Shown: positions 1 to 10,238 of the stretch, one piece after another
How positions within the stretch are numbered: position 1 is the stretch's first letter
Layout of the letters: each line of letters opens with the position of its first letter
Origin: Sorghum bicolor
Taxonomy: Eukaryota > Streptophyta > Magnoliopsida > Poales > Poaceae
DNA length: 64,000 nucleotides
Direction: 5' to 3'
Assembly: GCF_000003195.3 (NCBI RefSeq)
Contig: NC_012872.2
Location: 62,001-126,000 of the forward strand
Made by a program: the position numbers and the translations under genes
Notes under the pieces: generated by a model
Database searches by the model: none
What the model was told of the DNA's origin: nothing
What the model saw: only the letters and a program-made list of their open reading frames with translations

Positions 1-1372
1 TATTAGGAACTTGCTTCTTTTAATTATTATAAACTATCCTTGCATCTTTGTACCGAGGATCCGTTTTTAACCTCTTTTAAACTGTCATTGCATCTTATAC
101 ATTTTGTATGTGATATATGTTTGTATTTTGACTAAAACAATTTATATATGTAATAATGAAATTAAAAAAAATAAGTTTCGTTGTCGTTACGATGTACGGA
201 TATTTTTGCTAGTAATATAACTAAAATAATGTGCGGCAATCATGAAATCGGCGTATATTGAGATTCACGGTGATGAGGGGTGGTTAAAGCTAGGTGTGGT
301 GATGCCTCTTCATTTTGTACAGCAGTAGGAGTCTAATTGCATGCATTGGTTTTGTTATTAAGGAGGTACACGTACACTTACTCTTCTCTATATACAGTTG
401 GCAGCTCCATCATATTCATATACGGTGATCGGTCATCGGTCGGTGTCGGTCACGTGAATGTGATCCGAAAGAAAAGAAAGGAAGAAGAGCAGCACGATCC
501 CTGTGCTCTAGCTGCGCAGCTGGAAACTAATGGTCCCACCACCCCCATTTTCCTGGAGAGATGCATGAGCTTGCTAGACTGACAGTGAAATGGCCAGCAA
601 TAATATCTCTATCATCATCCACCACCATAGTACTGTGCGTATTTGTTTTCAACGGTGAGGCTAGCCAAGCCAGATATAGCTGTACGTTGTTCATTATATT
701 ATATAATTAGAAAAGAAAATAGCAGATGTGTCGCCAACGGGGTGGGCCCGGCCTCACCTATACTATACCCAACATATATCTTGTTGTGTGAGTGAGAAGG
801 AAAGCGCAAGGGTCTGAATTATTAATTTAATTTTAACCTTAATTTGTTTTGTACTGTACTGTACCGATTTGGCGCACGGAGTCGATCTGCTGACTGTGCT
901 GATATCTCATGGTTGATGTGATGAGAGACATGCCTGCCAGATTATCTGCCAGCCGTAGGACCTGTAGGAGAGTATGGAATTCAGAAATCACGTTCACATG
1001 ATGATACTACTAGTAGTAGTAGACAGCTGCACCTGCATTGCATTGCAGCCAAATTGATTGATGATTAGAGTGTCTCCACTTTTCCTTTCCCGTTGTTTTT
1101 TCGTTCTTCCACGCACCGGCCAGCTCTGCCAAACTTCTCGTATATAGTAGCTATATTTCTCCTCGTTCACATGAGAATTGAGACATGACCACACCGCCAA
1201 CACGTACCGGTGGCCGCTTCCCTTCCCTTCCATCCATCTTCCATCCTGAGCTCTGAGAGCTCGATCCTTCTTTTCTTCTTCGTAATTGCTAGCTAGCTCT
1301 CCATCACAATTCATTCACATACTACAGTACAGCAGAGCAGAGCACAGCACTACTCAAAGAGTGAAGAGAGAG
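1..1372. other. Upstream intergenic DNA, no gene recognised
   Basis: No convincing coding region is visible. Short open frames such as 337-582 (+) and 994-1314 (-) have low-complexity or unremarkable translations and no family signature. The last 230 bases probably hold the core promoter and 5' leader of the kinase that follows; a TATATAG string at 1141-1147 is a possible TATA element, which is inference only. Confidence 0.5.
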
Positions 1373-2518
1373 ATGCATAATCCTGGCTTAGTTGCGCTGT
1401 ACATCACCATCTGCTCCGTCCTCTTCCTCCTCTCCAAGATGCTCATCTCCTTCCTCCTCTACAAGAAATGGGCGCGGAAGAAGAGGATCATCGACAACAG
1501 CCTAGCCGGCGGCGGCAAGATGGTCATCTTCCGCTCCGCCACCATGGCCATGCCGCAGTCGCTCACCCCCAAGTCCTTGCTCGCCATGCTCATGGGACTC
1601 TCCACCAAGGACGTGATCGGCGCCGGCGGCTACGGCACCGTCTACCGCCTGCGCCTGGACGACAAGACGGCCTTCGCCGTCAAGAGGCTCAACCGGGGCA
1701 CCGCCGAGATGGACCGGGGATTCGAGCGGGAGCTGGACGCCATGGGCGACATCAAGCACCGCAACGTCGTCCCGCTCTGCGGCTACTACGCAGAAACGCA
1801 CTTCAACCTCCTCATCTACGAGCTGATGCCCAACGGGAGCCTGGACCAGGCGCTGCATCATCATCTGCAACTGCAAGCGAGCCGCCTCGACTGGCCTGCT
1901 CGCTACCGGATCGCCGTGGGCGTTGCTCGCGGCCTCTCGTACCTCCACCACGACTGCATCCCGCACGTGATCCACCGCGACATCAAGTCCAGCAACATCC
2001 TCCTGGACCACCACATGGAGGCGCGCCTCTCCGACTTCGGCCTCGCCACGCTCATGAACCCCAGCGCCAGCCACGTCACCACCCTCGTCGCCGGCACCTT
2101 CGGCTACCTGGCGCCCGAGTACTTCGACACCGGCAGGGCCACCACCAAGGGCGACGTCTACAGCTACGGCGTCCTCCTGCTGGAGCTGCTCACGGGGAAG
2201 AGGCCCACCGACGAGTCCTTCCTGGAGAACGGCACAAGGCTCGTCACCTGGGTCAAGGAGACCATGGAGGAGAAGCGGGAGGAGCACGCCATAGACGAGG
2301 CTCTGCTCAAGCTGCACCACCACCACTTACCCACCGAGGAAGTCAGGTTGGTCTTCTCCGTCGCCGACAGGTGCCTCGACGCTGATCCCGCAAACAGACC
2401 AACCATGGCGCAAGTTGTCAAGATGCTGGAGCAAGGCAAAAACACCACCCACCACCACTCATCAACGTCACCGCCACCACCACCAACTGCAGACCATCCT
2501 ATTCTTAATCCTATATAG
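1373..2518 (+). CDS. Receptor-like serine/threonine protein kinase without ectodomain (At1g78530-like)
   Basis: This is a 381-residue single-exon kinase. A hydrophobic segment (about residues 5-30, LVALYITICSVLFLL onward) is followed by a basic stop-transfer stretch KKWARKKR, so it should be a plasma-membrane protein with almost no extracellular part. The kinase domain spans about 78-355: glycine loop GAGGYG (83-88), lysine in FAVKRL (K104), catalytic HRD (201-203), activation-loop DFG (221-223) and APE (247-249). All key catalytic residues are present, so it is predicted active; HRD with the preceding Ile marks it as an RD kinase. The linker GGGKMVIFRS and overall length match the Arabidopsis At1g78530 group of LRR-less receptor-like kinases. 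The open frame extends 29 codons upstream, but the ATG at 1373 sits directly before the membrane anchor and matches family N-termini. The C-terminus is His- and Pro-rich. Substrate and ligand are unknown. Confidence 0.9.
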   Translation: MHNPGLVALYITICSVLFLLSKMLISFLLYKKWARKKRIIDNSLAGGGKMVIFRSATMAMPQSLTPKSLLAMLMGLSTKDVIGAGGYGTVYRLRLDDKTAFAVKRLNRGTAEMDRGFERELDAMGDIKHRNVVPLCGYYAETHFNLLIYELMPNGSLDQALHHHLQLQASRLDWPARYRIAVGVARGLSYLHHDCIPHVIHRDIKSSNILLDHHMEARLSDFGLATLMNPSASHVTTLVAGTFGYLAPEYFDTGRATTKGDVYSYGVLLLELLTGKRPTDESFLENGTRLVTWVKETMEEKREEHAIDEALLKLHHHHLPTEEVRLVFSVADRCLDADPANRPTMAQVVKMLEQGKNTTHHHSSTSPPPPPTADHPILNPI

Positions 2519-3605
2519 GAGTATTGATCTTCCTCTTCCTATGTACAGTATGTAGCTCTCTCCATGCATATATGGGTTAATAATAATTAACGTACGTAGA
2601 GGTACTGAGGTAGGATTCAATATATACATCATGCGTTTTTGATTAATTAATTTAATTTTGTTCTCTCTTATATTAAAAGGCGGCAAGAACTCTGCCGAAT
2701 TTTTATTAGACGATAGAAATAGGAAAAAAAAAAGACAAATTACAAACTAGACGGCCGGGGCGACAAAAACGCCCAACCACTAAACGGTCTCGTGACTGTC
2801 CTCTCGACCTATATATAAACCAATATATAATTGATCGGAAACCAAAACTGCCACGGTGCAAGGACTTTAGAACTAATAGCACTGCTGCCGAGATATGTTA
2901 GATTTGTGCAAATAGTGATGGTGCCAAGCCCTGGGTGACTGGGTCTAAATTCTGAAATCAAACTAATGTTTGAGAAAAACAAAAAAGACGGCACTGCAGG
3001 CTGCACTATATGGGCCGGGCTGTGGCACCCTCCCTCGGCCATGCCGTTTGAAAGATGCGAATGAATTTGCCATGGGCCACGGGCCAGGCTGTTTGCAGCT
3101 GCAGGCGAATGCGTGCGAGACCGGCGCAGCGAATGTCAGTGTCGTCGTGACCAAGTATCTCGTCAACGTCGCCACCGTTTGTCTTCGATTCGATTCCTCG
3201 CTCCATCTCCGGCCGTCACCGTCAGTCGTCGGGGCTCCCGTCTCTTCCTCTTCCTGCTGCTTTTCGATCGTAGGCATTGCTTGTCTGGCTTGGATTGCCT
3301 GCCTGCCTGCCTTTAAAATTACCGGCCGCCGCAAGGTTGGACTCGGACCAGAAATCAAATTAAAGAGACCAATCCTAATCCTAAGCTGGCAAGGAAAGCA
3401 CACAATGCAAACGAAACAACTGTCGCGTGCAAATGCAATGCAAGCACGAAAATACACGCAAGCAGCAGCTACCCGTTCCGACGGCAAATGGCAGCAACCG
3501 GCCGGGTCATATATACACGACTCGCAGCCCTACGGCGCCGCGCGCCCGTGACCCGGCTGGCCCCCGGTTGTTATGCCCTGGTGATAACTGTAGTCCGTAT
3601 AACTT
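2519..3605. other. Intergenic DNA downstream of the kinase
   Basis: The first 150 bases are AT-rich and probably the kinase 3' UTR. The stretch 2960-3560 is GC-rich and open in several frames (174 residues on the minus strand at 2963-3487, 193 on plus at 2970-3551), but neither translation shows a recognisable domain. Nothing here can be supported as a gene. Confidence 0.4.
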
Positions 3606-3896
3606 TAGCACTTGTTTAGTTGCGAAAACTATTTAGATTTTGTTACTGTAATATTTTTGTTTTTATTTGACAAACATTGTTCAACCATGAAATAACTAGG
3701 CTTAAAAGATTTGCCTTGTTTCATTTATATTTAATGTTCCATACATGTGTCGTAAGATTTGTACAGTTTAGTCGGAATTGACGAGACGAATCTTTTGAGC
3801 CTAGTTAGTCCATAATTGGATAATATTTATCAAATACAAACGAAAGTGTTACTATTCTTATTTTGCAAAAATTTTTGGAAGTAAACAAAGCCTTAG
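3606..3896. repeat. Fold-back derivative of the GGCCTTGTTTAGTT-type small element
   Basis: The left half (about 3608-3712) reads in one orientation of the family consensus (TTGTTTAG, then ACTGTA, then CAACCATG, AACTAGGCTTAAAAGAT). The right half (about 3790-3896) reads in the opposite orientation (GACGAGACGAATCTTTTGAG, TAGTCCATAATTGGA, ending AAACAAAGCC). The two halves therefore form imperfect inverted arms of about 100 bases around a loop. It lies 190 bp beyond the WRKY stop codon and could be in its 3' UTR or downstream flank. Confidence 0.6.
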
Positions 3897-4087
3897 GAAA
3901 ATAATGAATCAATACAACTTCATTTTGCCGCAGAGAAATAACAAAAGCGTGCCACTGATCTGGGAAACAAGTTACAGAAGAAAAAAAATGCAAGCTAAGA
4001 AATCATTTGAGCTAAAAAGCTGAGCTGAGGCGACCTTGCACAGGTTGTATGTATGCCTATATATGTATGTACGCATATATGTTATGT

Positions 4088-6401
4088 TCACTGGGTCTCG
4101 CTGTTGCTGGTCGCCGTGTTGTTGCTGCTGCTCGTCACCACCGCATTGTTGTTGTTGTTGGCGTTGCTGTTACTCGTCGGGGCCTGCTGCTGCCCCTGCT
4201 CTTGCCCTTGCCCTTGCCCATGATGAATTGCAATTGGAATTGGATGACCTCCGCCGCCGCCTATGATGGACGTGATGGCCGCCGCCAGCGCCACCGTGAA
4301 GTTGGGGTCCGCGGTGATGGCGGCCGCCGCCGCAGTGACGGTGTCCATGTGCGGCGGCGCGTCAGCCGCTGCCACGGCGGCTCTGCTACTAGTGCCAACA
4401 TTGTTGTTATTGTCCGATGTCGATGACGATGACATGTGCAGGCCGGAGAACTTGGACGAAGACTGGTGGGCGTTGTAGAGCGCGGCCGCCTGCAGGTGGT
4501 GGTGCTGCTGCTGGACCTGCTGGTGCGGTGGCAGCGGGACTTGGAAGTGCGGCTGCGGTCGTGCAGCAGCGGGCGGGCCGTGTGTGAGGTCGAGCGTGAC
4601 GGTGGGGAACGGCGCGGAGGCGGAGATGGTGGCCATGCTGGAGGAGCACGGCAGCACGGCCCGCGCCAGGAAGTTGGAGGTCATCATGTCCCCGCTGGGC
4701 ATGGAGCCGGACAGCAGCATGGAGGCTGCGGCGGAGGTGGTGGAGGCCATGGCCATGGCGGCGGGCGGGAGCGGGTGGTTGTGGGTGCCCTCGTAGGTGG
4801 TGATGAGGATGGAGCGGTCGTCGGCGCAGCGCTGAACCTGCGTGCGTTGCGTGTGCCAGCTGGTCAGTCAAAGTCAGCATGCATGCATGCATGTACAAAG
4901 CAAAGGAAAGGAGCATCCCGGTCCAAGGTCCGAGAGGTCCGGTCAAAACACGCAAATAAATGCGATGCGAGCAGCAGCCGTTGACTGGGTCCTTCTCCCT
5001 CTTCTCACCTGCTTCCGCACGGGGCAGCCGTTGGCCATGGTGCAGCGGTAGTAGGCTCGCGGGCATGGGTTGCCCTTGGCCATCTTCTGCCCGTACTTGC
5101 GCCACTGGCAGCCGTCGGCGATCTGCGTGGCCGTCGAAGCAATTAGTCATGCCGAAAGAAAGAAAGAAAGAAAGAAAAGAAAGAAAGAAAACAACTCCGA
5201 AGAGCAGAGTACAGACGACTTACGATGGGCGCTTCGGATCGCGCGCGCACCGAGACGCGCGCCTTCCTCATGCTCGCCTCCTGCTGCTGCTGCGCTACCT
5301 GCTGCTGCCTTGTTGACGCGTCCGGGCTGTCGCCGCGCTCCGCCCGCCTGTTGCCGCCGGTGGACGACGACCGCCGCGGGCTTCCCACCTCCGTGGACGA
5401 GTTGGACGTCTCCTCGGCAGCAGCAGCCGGTCCTAGGCCGAGGAACTGTCTCGGCAATGGCATGACAGCAGCAGCCGCGCCGTCGGTCGTCGGCGGCAGC
5501 GCCTGGGCCACAGGAGGCAGCATCAGCTGGGCCTGGCCGCCGGCCCGCGCCTGCATGAGCGCCACGAGATGCATCTGGAGCGCCTGGTAGCTGCTGGTGA
5601 CCTGGGTCAGCATCCCGCGGAGCCGCTGGTTCTCGTCGTTCATGCGCGCAAGCTCCGCCTGCATCTGCAAATTAAAGAAAGTCTAACTTGACTTGCGGCG
5701 GACAGATCCGCTATTATATAGTACTAACTACTGTACATGGCATGCATCGACGACGCTCGATCGGCTTGCAATCAATCAATCAACAACAACAACAACCTCG
5801 TTGGTGTTCCTGCTCTGCTTGTCTTGGTCCAGCAGCCGGAGCCGGGTGGCCGCCTCGTCGTCGTTGGCGTTGCTGCCGGTGCCGGGAAGGAGCTGCATGC
5901 GCGCATGGGCCGGTCATCGGCGTCAGTCGTCAGGGAATTAAAAGACACAAGGGGGGAATCGAATCGAATGAGAGGGAGGGAAAAAAAAAGATGTACTCGC
6001 TCGATCTCTAATGCAATGAAGAAATGAAAAAAAAAAGAAAGTAAATTAAGACACAAGGCAGCGCAGCAGTACGTGTAACAAGGACGTACGTTAATGGTGA
6101 GATCCTCCTTCTTGATGGCGAGGCAGCTGGCTCCTGATCCCGATCCCGGCGAGACGGTGGTCCTGCCGCAGGTGTTGTTGTTAGCTGCATCGGCAGCGAT
6201 CTTCTGGTCGGAGAAGAAGTCCACCTCGACGGACCTACGGACCCTGCTGCCTGGCGGGGGTGTTCCGTTTCCGTCGTCGGCGGCCTCCATGGCTGTTGTT
6301 CTTGCTCTGTGGAACGCCGTGGGGGAGAGGAAGCCAAGGGGCCGCGGCGACGCGTCGAGAGCTAACAGACCCCCTCCGACTCCGAGGTGGGCCTTGTCCA
6401 T
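4088..6401 (-). CDS. Group IIb WRKY transcription factor (WRKY6/31/42-like), five exons
   Basis: Exons, in order: 6401-6090, 5892-5797, 5664-5224, 5122-5009 and 4837-4088, giving 570 residues; every junction is in phase 0 with GT-AG introns. The protein is a nuclear DNA-binding regulator recognising W-box (TTGAC) sites. The WRKY domain has WRKYGQK at 290-296 and a zinc ligand set Cys310, Cys316, His340, His342 (C-X5-C-X23-H-X-H). The intron inside the zinc finger, just before VQRC, is the V-type position typical of groups IIa and IIb. Residues 137-180 (exon 3) form the coiled coil before the WRKY domain ([16 protein letters not shown]...), another IIb hallmark, followed by the conserved [10 protein letters not shown] stretch at about 265. 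The C-terminus is rich in Gln, Asn and Ala repeats. The start ATG is the first in the open frame. Known members act in stress, phosphate and senescence responses; the specific role here is not readable from sequence. Confidence 0.92.
5152..5191. repeat. (GAAA)n microsatellite in WRKY intron 3
   Basis: A run of GAAA units with one slip lies between exon 3 and exon 4 of the WRKY gene, on the non-coding strand. In the transcript it reads as a TTTC-rich tract about 30 bases upstream of exon 4, so it may double as the polypyrimidine tract. Confidence 0.85.
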
Positions 6402-6526
6402 GCAAGCAACAACAAGAATGGTTGTGTGTGGGTGGGGGACGGGGATGAGATCGTCCCAAGTCCGATCTGATTCGTCGTCGGCTGCCTGCGGCTGCGGGGA
6501 GGAAAGAAAAGAAAAGGGCGGAACAA

Positions 6527-6757
6527 GGCCTTGTTGTTTAGTTCACCCCAAAAACCAAAAAGTTTTCAAGATTCGCTGTCACATCGAATCTTATGACACA
6601 TGCATGAAACATTAAATATAGATGAAAATAAAAACTAATTACACAGTTTAGCTGTAAATCACAAGACGAATCTTTTGATCCTAGTTAGTCCATAATTAGA
6701 TAATATTGGTCACAAACAAACGAAAGTAAAGTGGTACAGTTCCGAAAAGTGAAGGCC
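6527..6757. mobile_element. Small TIR element (MITE-like), GGCCTTGTTTAGTT family
   Basis: It starts AAGGCCTTGTTGTTTAG and ends near GAAGGCCC. Internal family blocks are all present: TCACATCGAATCTTATGACA, CATGCATGAAACATTAAATA, AGACGAATCTTTTGATC and TAGTCCATAATTAG. It is non-coding, about 230 bp, and sits about 125 bp upstream of the WRKY start codon, so it may lie within that gene's 5' UTR or promoter. Confidence 0.75.
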
Positions 6758-6763
6758 CAAGTC

Positions 6764-6770
6764 TTTGACC
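6764..6770 (+). promoter_or_regulatory. W-box-like TTTGACC upstream of the WRKY gene
   Basis: TTTGACC contains the TTGAC core bound by WRKY proteins and lies about 360 bp upstream of the WRKY start codon. Autoregulation of WRKY genes through W-boxes is known in the family; here it is inference from one short match that could arise by chance. Confidence 0.25.
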
Positions 6771-7032
6771 GGGGACGCGTATATATAATTATTAAATTAA
6801 ATAATTAATAAACAAAAAAAAAGAAGAAGGCGCGGAGACGACTGCATGACTAGAGGGAGAGAGACATGACATCAGGAGCTGCGTCAGTGGAACGTGGCGC
6901 CTCCTCAGTGGCCGGCTGCTGCCCGTGCCCGGCGACGGAATAGACGACGACCGGACCGGATCGCTTTTCCTCTCTCCGTCTCTGTCATTTCCGCGCCACG
7001 CCGTGCCGTGCCATACATTTTCCTCGGCCGCC

Positions 7033-7055
7033 TGCGTGCGTGCGTGCGTGCGTGC
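7033..7055. repeat. (GCGT)n microsatellite
   Basis: Five to six GCGT units lie in a GC-rich stretch (6840-7270) upstream of the WRKY gene. No gene is recognised in that stretch. Confidence 0.8.
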
Positions 7056-7287
7056 GGGACTTGGCGACTGTGATGTCCTCCTCTCATCGCCTGGAGTACT
7101 AGTTTGTCCACGCGCATCGTCTTTCTTCCGTTTTGTCGTCGTCCCTCTCATCTCTTCAACTTCTCTCAGCCCGTAGTCTCTCTCCGGTCTTCAGCCGGCA
7201 TGCCCACCCCTCGGAATCGAACAAGACAAGGACCAAGAACAAACAAGAAAAACGAAACCATCCAATCCAATCCAACCTCAGCCGCTA

Positions 7288-7490
7288 GGGGGGGTTTAGG
7301 ACCGTTCCGCAAACTCAACTCTATAAACTCCAATATGGAGCAGCTCCACAAAAAACTGGAGTTTGTGGAGTAGATGCTCTCACAATTCCACCCTTTTTCC
7401 TCGAACTAAGTGCATGGAGCTGAAACCGTTTGGCTAAAAAACATGGAGCGGAGCTGAAAAACGTGAAGCAGAGCAGTCTCAAACACCTCC
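7288..7490. mobile_element. Possible MITE with degenerate inverted ends
   Basis: The left end GGGGGTTTAGGACCG and the reverse complement of the right end, GGAGGTGTTTGAGACTGC, are similar. The interior repeats the words GGAGC, GGAGTTTGTGGAG and CATGGAGC. This resembles common grass TIR elements with GGAGCTG-rich ends. No clear target duplication was found. Confidence 0.45.
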
Positions 7491-7636
7491 TAAATATATA
7501 AAACGTCTACTCCCATTTAAAACTCCTCTCCATGGATCGTCAAGAAAAAGAAGCAATATATATCATACAGATTAGAGGAGTATAATAACCATCCATCCCA
7601 CTGCTGATGATCGATGTGGGTGTGCCGTGTGCCCAA

Positions 7637-8133
7637 GGCCTTGTTTAGTTGCAAAATCATTTTGGGTCTTGTTTAGTTTTTAAAAAAATTTGTAAAAAGT
7701 TTCAGATTCCCACATCGAATTTTACGGCACATGCATGAAGCATTAAATATAAATAAAAATAATAAGTAATTGTACAGTGTATCTATAATTTGCGAGACGA
7801 ATCTTTTGAGTCTAGTTAGTTCATGATTGGATAATATTTGTCAAATAAAAAAGAAAAGTGATACTACTCCTATTTTACAAAAAAAATTTAGAAGTAAACA
7901 AAGTAAATAAGACATTGGTTTTAGGGACCATAGCACTTTTGTTTTTATTTGAAAAACATTGTCCAATCATGGAGTAACTAGGATTAAAAGATTCATCTCG
8001 TGATTTAGAGGTAAACTGTGTAATTAGTTTTTATTTTCGTCTATATTCAGTGCTCCATACATGTGTCCTAAGATTCAATGTGACGAAAAAATTTGAAAAA
8101 AAAAATTATTTTTGAGGTGAACTAAACAAGGCC
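7637..8133. mobile_element. Small TIR element with another copy nested inside
   Basis: The outer element starts GGCCTTGTTTAGTTGC and ends GAACTAAACAAGGCC; the same trinucleotide CAA is on both sides. A second family member (about 7664-7911) interrupts it near its left end, and the outer consensus resumes with TAGCACTTTTGTTTTTATTT at about 7927. Neither copy has coding capacity. Confidence 0.8.
7664..7911. mobile_element. Inner small TIR element nested in the 7637-8133 copy
   Basis: It begins GGGTCTTGTTTAGTTTTT and ends at about AGAAGTAAACAAAGTAAATA, in the opposite orientation to the outer copy. Internal family blocks CACATCGAATTTTACGG and GAGACGAATCTTTTGAG are present. Its target duplication could not be fixed by eye. 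Confidence 0.7.
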
Positions 8134-8417
8134 CAAATGGATGGGATGGGATGACTTGGGGTTTTTTTTTTTTTGAACAAATGGGATGACTTGGGTTGAT
8201 TCATGGGACGGACGGACGGACGGACGACGACTCGATTCTTTTTTTTTTTTGACAATTGACGACGACTCGATTCGACCGACGCCCAACCCAACTTTTGTCA
8301 ACGTACGTGGCAGGGCCCCACTAGCTAGTATGGAAATGGTCCACCCGGCCGCCGTCTGATTCTGATATCTCCTACCTCGCTTGCACCATCAAATATCTCC
8401 ATCGCAGGCGCTTGCTA

Positions 8418-8647
8418 ATAGTTTAGCTCACTTAAAATTTTTCAAGATTTCTCATCACATCGAATCTTTCGATATATGCATAGAATTAAATATAGATAAA
8501 AATTAAAAAATAATTACACAGTTTGTTTATAAATCACGAGACAAATCTTTTAAGCCTAGTTACTCTATGATTGAACGAAGTTTGTCAAATAAAAACGAAA
8601 GTGCTATAATATCATTTTTCCAAAAAATCTTGAAACTAAACAAGGCT
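8418..8647. mobile_element. Small TIR element, first of a head-to-tail pair
   Basis: It runs from a degenerate GTTTAGCTCACTTAAAATT start to GAAACTAAACAAGGCTC. Family blocks CACATCGAATCTTTCG and TAGTTACTCTATGATTG are recognisable. It abuts the next copy directly. Confidence 0.65.
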
Positions 8648-8884
8648 CACCCAAAAACTAAAAACTTTTTCAAAATTCTCTATCAAATGGAATCTTGCGG
8701 CACATGTACATAGCATTAAATATAGATGAAAATAAAAACTAACTACGCAGTTTGTCTGTAAATCGCAAGACGCAAGACGGATCGTTTAAGCCTAGTTACT
8801 CTATGATTGAATAATGTTTATTAAATAAAAACGAAAATGCTACAGTAATTTTTTTCCAAACAAATTTTGGAACTAAACAAGGCT
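8648..8884. mobile_element. Small TIR element, second of a head-to-tail pair
   Basis: It starts with ACCCAAAAACTAAAAAC, lacking the first bases of the family end, and finishes GGAACTAAACAAGGCT. It is in the same orientation as the copy to its left. Confidence 0.65.
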
Positions 8885-8896
8885 ATTGTACTTGTA

Positions 8897-9139
8897 GGCC
8901 TTGTTTAATTCCGAAAAGTGAAAAGTTTTCGGTACTGTAGCACTTTCGTTTGTTTATGATAAATATTATCCAATCATGGACTAACTAGAATCAAAAGATT
9001 CGTCTCGTGATTTACAGCTAAACTGTGTAATTAGTTTTTGTTTTTGTCTATATTTAATGTTTTATGTATGTGCCACAAGATTCGATGTGACGGAAAATCT
9101 TTAAAATTTTTTGATTTTCAGGGTGAACTAAACAAGGCC
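8897..9139. mobile_element. Small TIR element, intact copy
   Basis: It is 243 bp with ends GGCCTTGTTTAATTCC and GTGAACTAAACAAGGCC. The trinucleotide GTA lies on both sides. Family blocks TGTAGCACTTTCGTTTGTTT and GATTCGTCTCGTGATTTACA are well preserved. Confidence 0.8.
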
Positions 9140-9276
9140 GTAGGCAGGGGATGCAGGTTATTAACGGAAGGAAAAAACCAGTCAACAGATCGATTCTATG
9201 TCTGACATGACGACGTTGACTTGTCTCTACTCCACGTATCCCTACCTACTAGTAGCTTCATCCATCCGTCCGGATA

Positions 9277-9520
9277 GGCCTTGTTTAATTCACTTAAACA
9301 CTAAAATTTTTTCAAGATTTTATGTTACATCGAATCTTGCGGTATATATATATAGAGTATTAAATATAAATAAAAACAAAAACTAATTACACATTTTACC
9401 TGTCAATCACAAAATAAATCATTTAAGCCTAGTTAGTTCATGATTGGACAATAATTATTAAATAAAAATAAAAATGTTACAGTACCAAAAACTAAAATTG
9501 TTTCAGAAGTAAATAAGGCC
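9277..9520. mobile_element. Small TIR element
   Basis: It is 244 bp, beginning GGCCTTGTTTAATTCAC and ending AGTAAATAAGGCC. It is more diverged than the 8897 copy and no target duplication is clear. Confidence 0.7.
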
Positions 9521-9572
9521 TTAATCACGCTATACTCTCAAGAATGTAGATGGCTGTCACAACAGGAAATTA

Positions 9573-9788
9573 GGCCTTGTTTAGATGATTTTTTTCGATT
9601 TTGACACTGTAGCACTTTTATTTGTATTTAACAAATATTATCTAATTATAAACTAACTAAGCTTAAAACATTTGTCTTGAGATTTACAGGTAAACTGTAT
9701 AATTTTTTTTATCTATATTTAATGCTCTCTACATGTGCCGCAAGATTTGATGTGATAGAAAATCTTATAAATTTTTGAATTTTGTAGT
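9573..9788. mobile_element. Small TIR element, right end eroded
   Basis: It starts GGCCTTGTTTAGATGATT and carries the blocks ACACTGTAGCACTTTTATTT and CATGTGCCGCAAGATTTGAT. The right terminal repeat has decayed into TTTTTGAATTTTGTAG. Confidence 0.6.
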
Positions 9789-10238
9789 ACATTGAAAGAT
9801 TTCGAGGTCTAGCAGCACTTGAGAGAAGTAGGGCCCGGCCTCGTTGCTGCAGACACAAATAGTCATAGGTATACAGACTTCCCTAAAGAAAAACACTACG
9901 TACAGACCCTAAAAAAAAGTTGTTTCTATGCTTGGACAGCAGCTTTGCCGAGCTCTTTTACTTATGTTTCTCCATTGGTTTTGGAGTCCGCCTGCTTTGC
10001 TTTTTATTTTTCTTTTGCGTACATCCGATTTTATGCATCAGACTTTCATGTGATCCTCTCCTTCCGATCCGTGACTTTATCTTTTTCTTTATCTTCCTTT
10101 TTTTTCTTGTGAACATAAAAGCATCAGTTTTCTTCTCTCTTTTTGCACGTGTCTTTTTTTGGTCCGACTTCCATGTGCTACTCCTCTTGTGACTTCTTTT
10201 AATATAAATAGAATATCTTCTATTTTTCTTTAAACATA
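9789..10238. other. T-rich intergenic DNA
   Basis: It is pyrimidine-rich with open frames on the plus strand that translate to phenylalanine- and leucine-rich low-complexity peptides. No gene or repeat family was recognised. Confidence 0.4.

Noticed and set aside
1502..2326. 274-residue minus-strand frame and 305-residue plus-strand frame over the kinase
   Set aside because: They are shadows of the GC-rich kinase exon; translations are Ala/Gly/Arg/His-rich with no domain.
2963..3551. Overlapping 174- and 193-residue frames on both strands
   Set aside because: Both are open because of GC-rich composition; no motif, no splice partners and no clear promoter.
4407..5150. 247-residue minus-strand frame across WRKY exons 4 and 5
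   Set aside because: It reads through the intron in the wrong frame; the correct frame gives WRKYGQK and the zinc finger.
9920..10192. Phe- and Leu-rich frame resembling a membrane protein
   Set aside because: It comes from a T-rich low-complexity stretch; hydrophobicity is a composition artefact.
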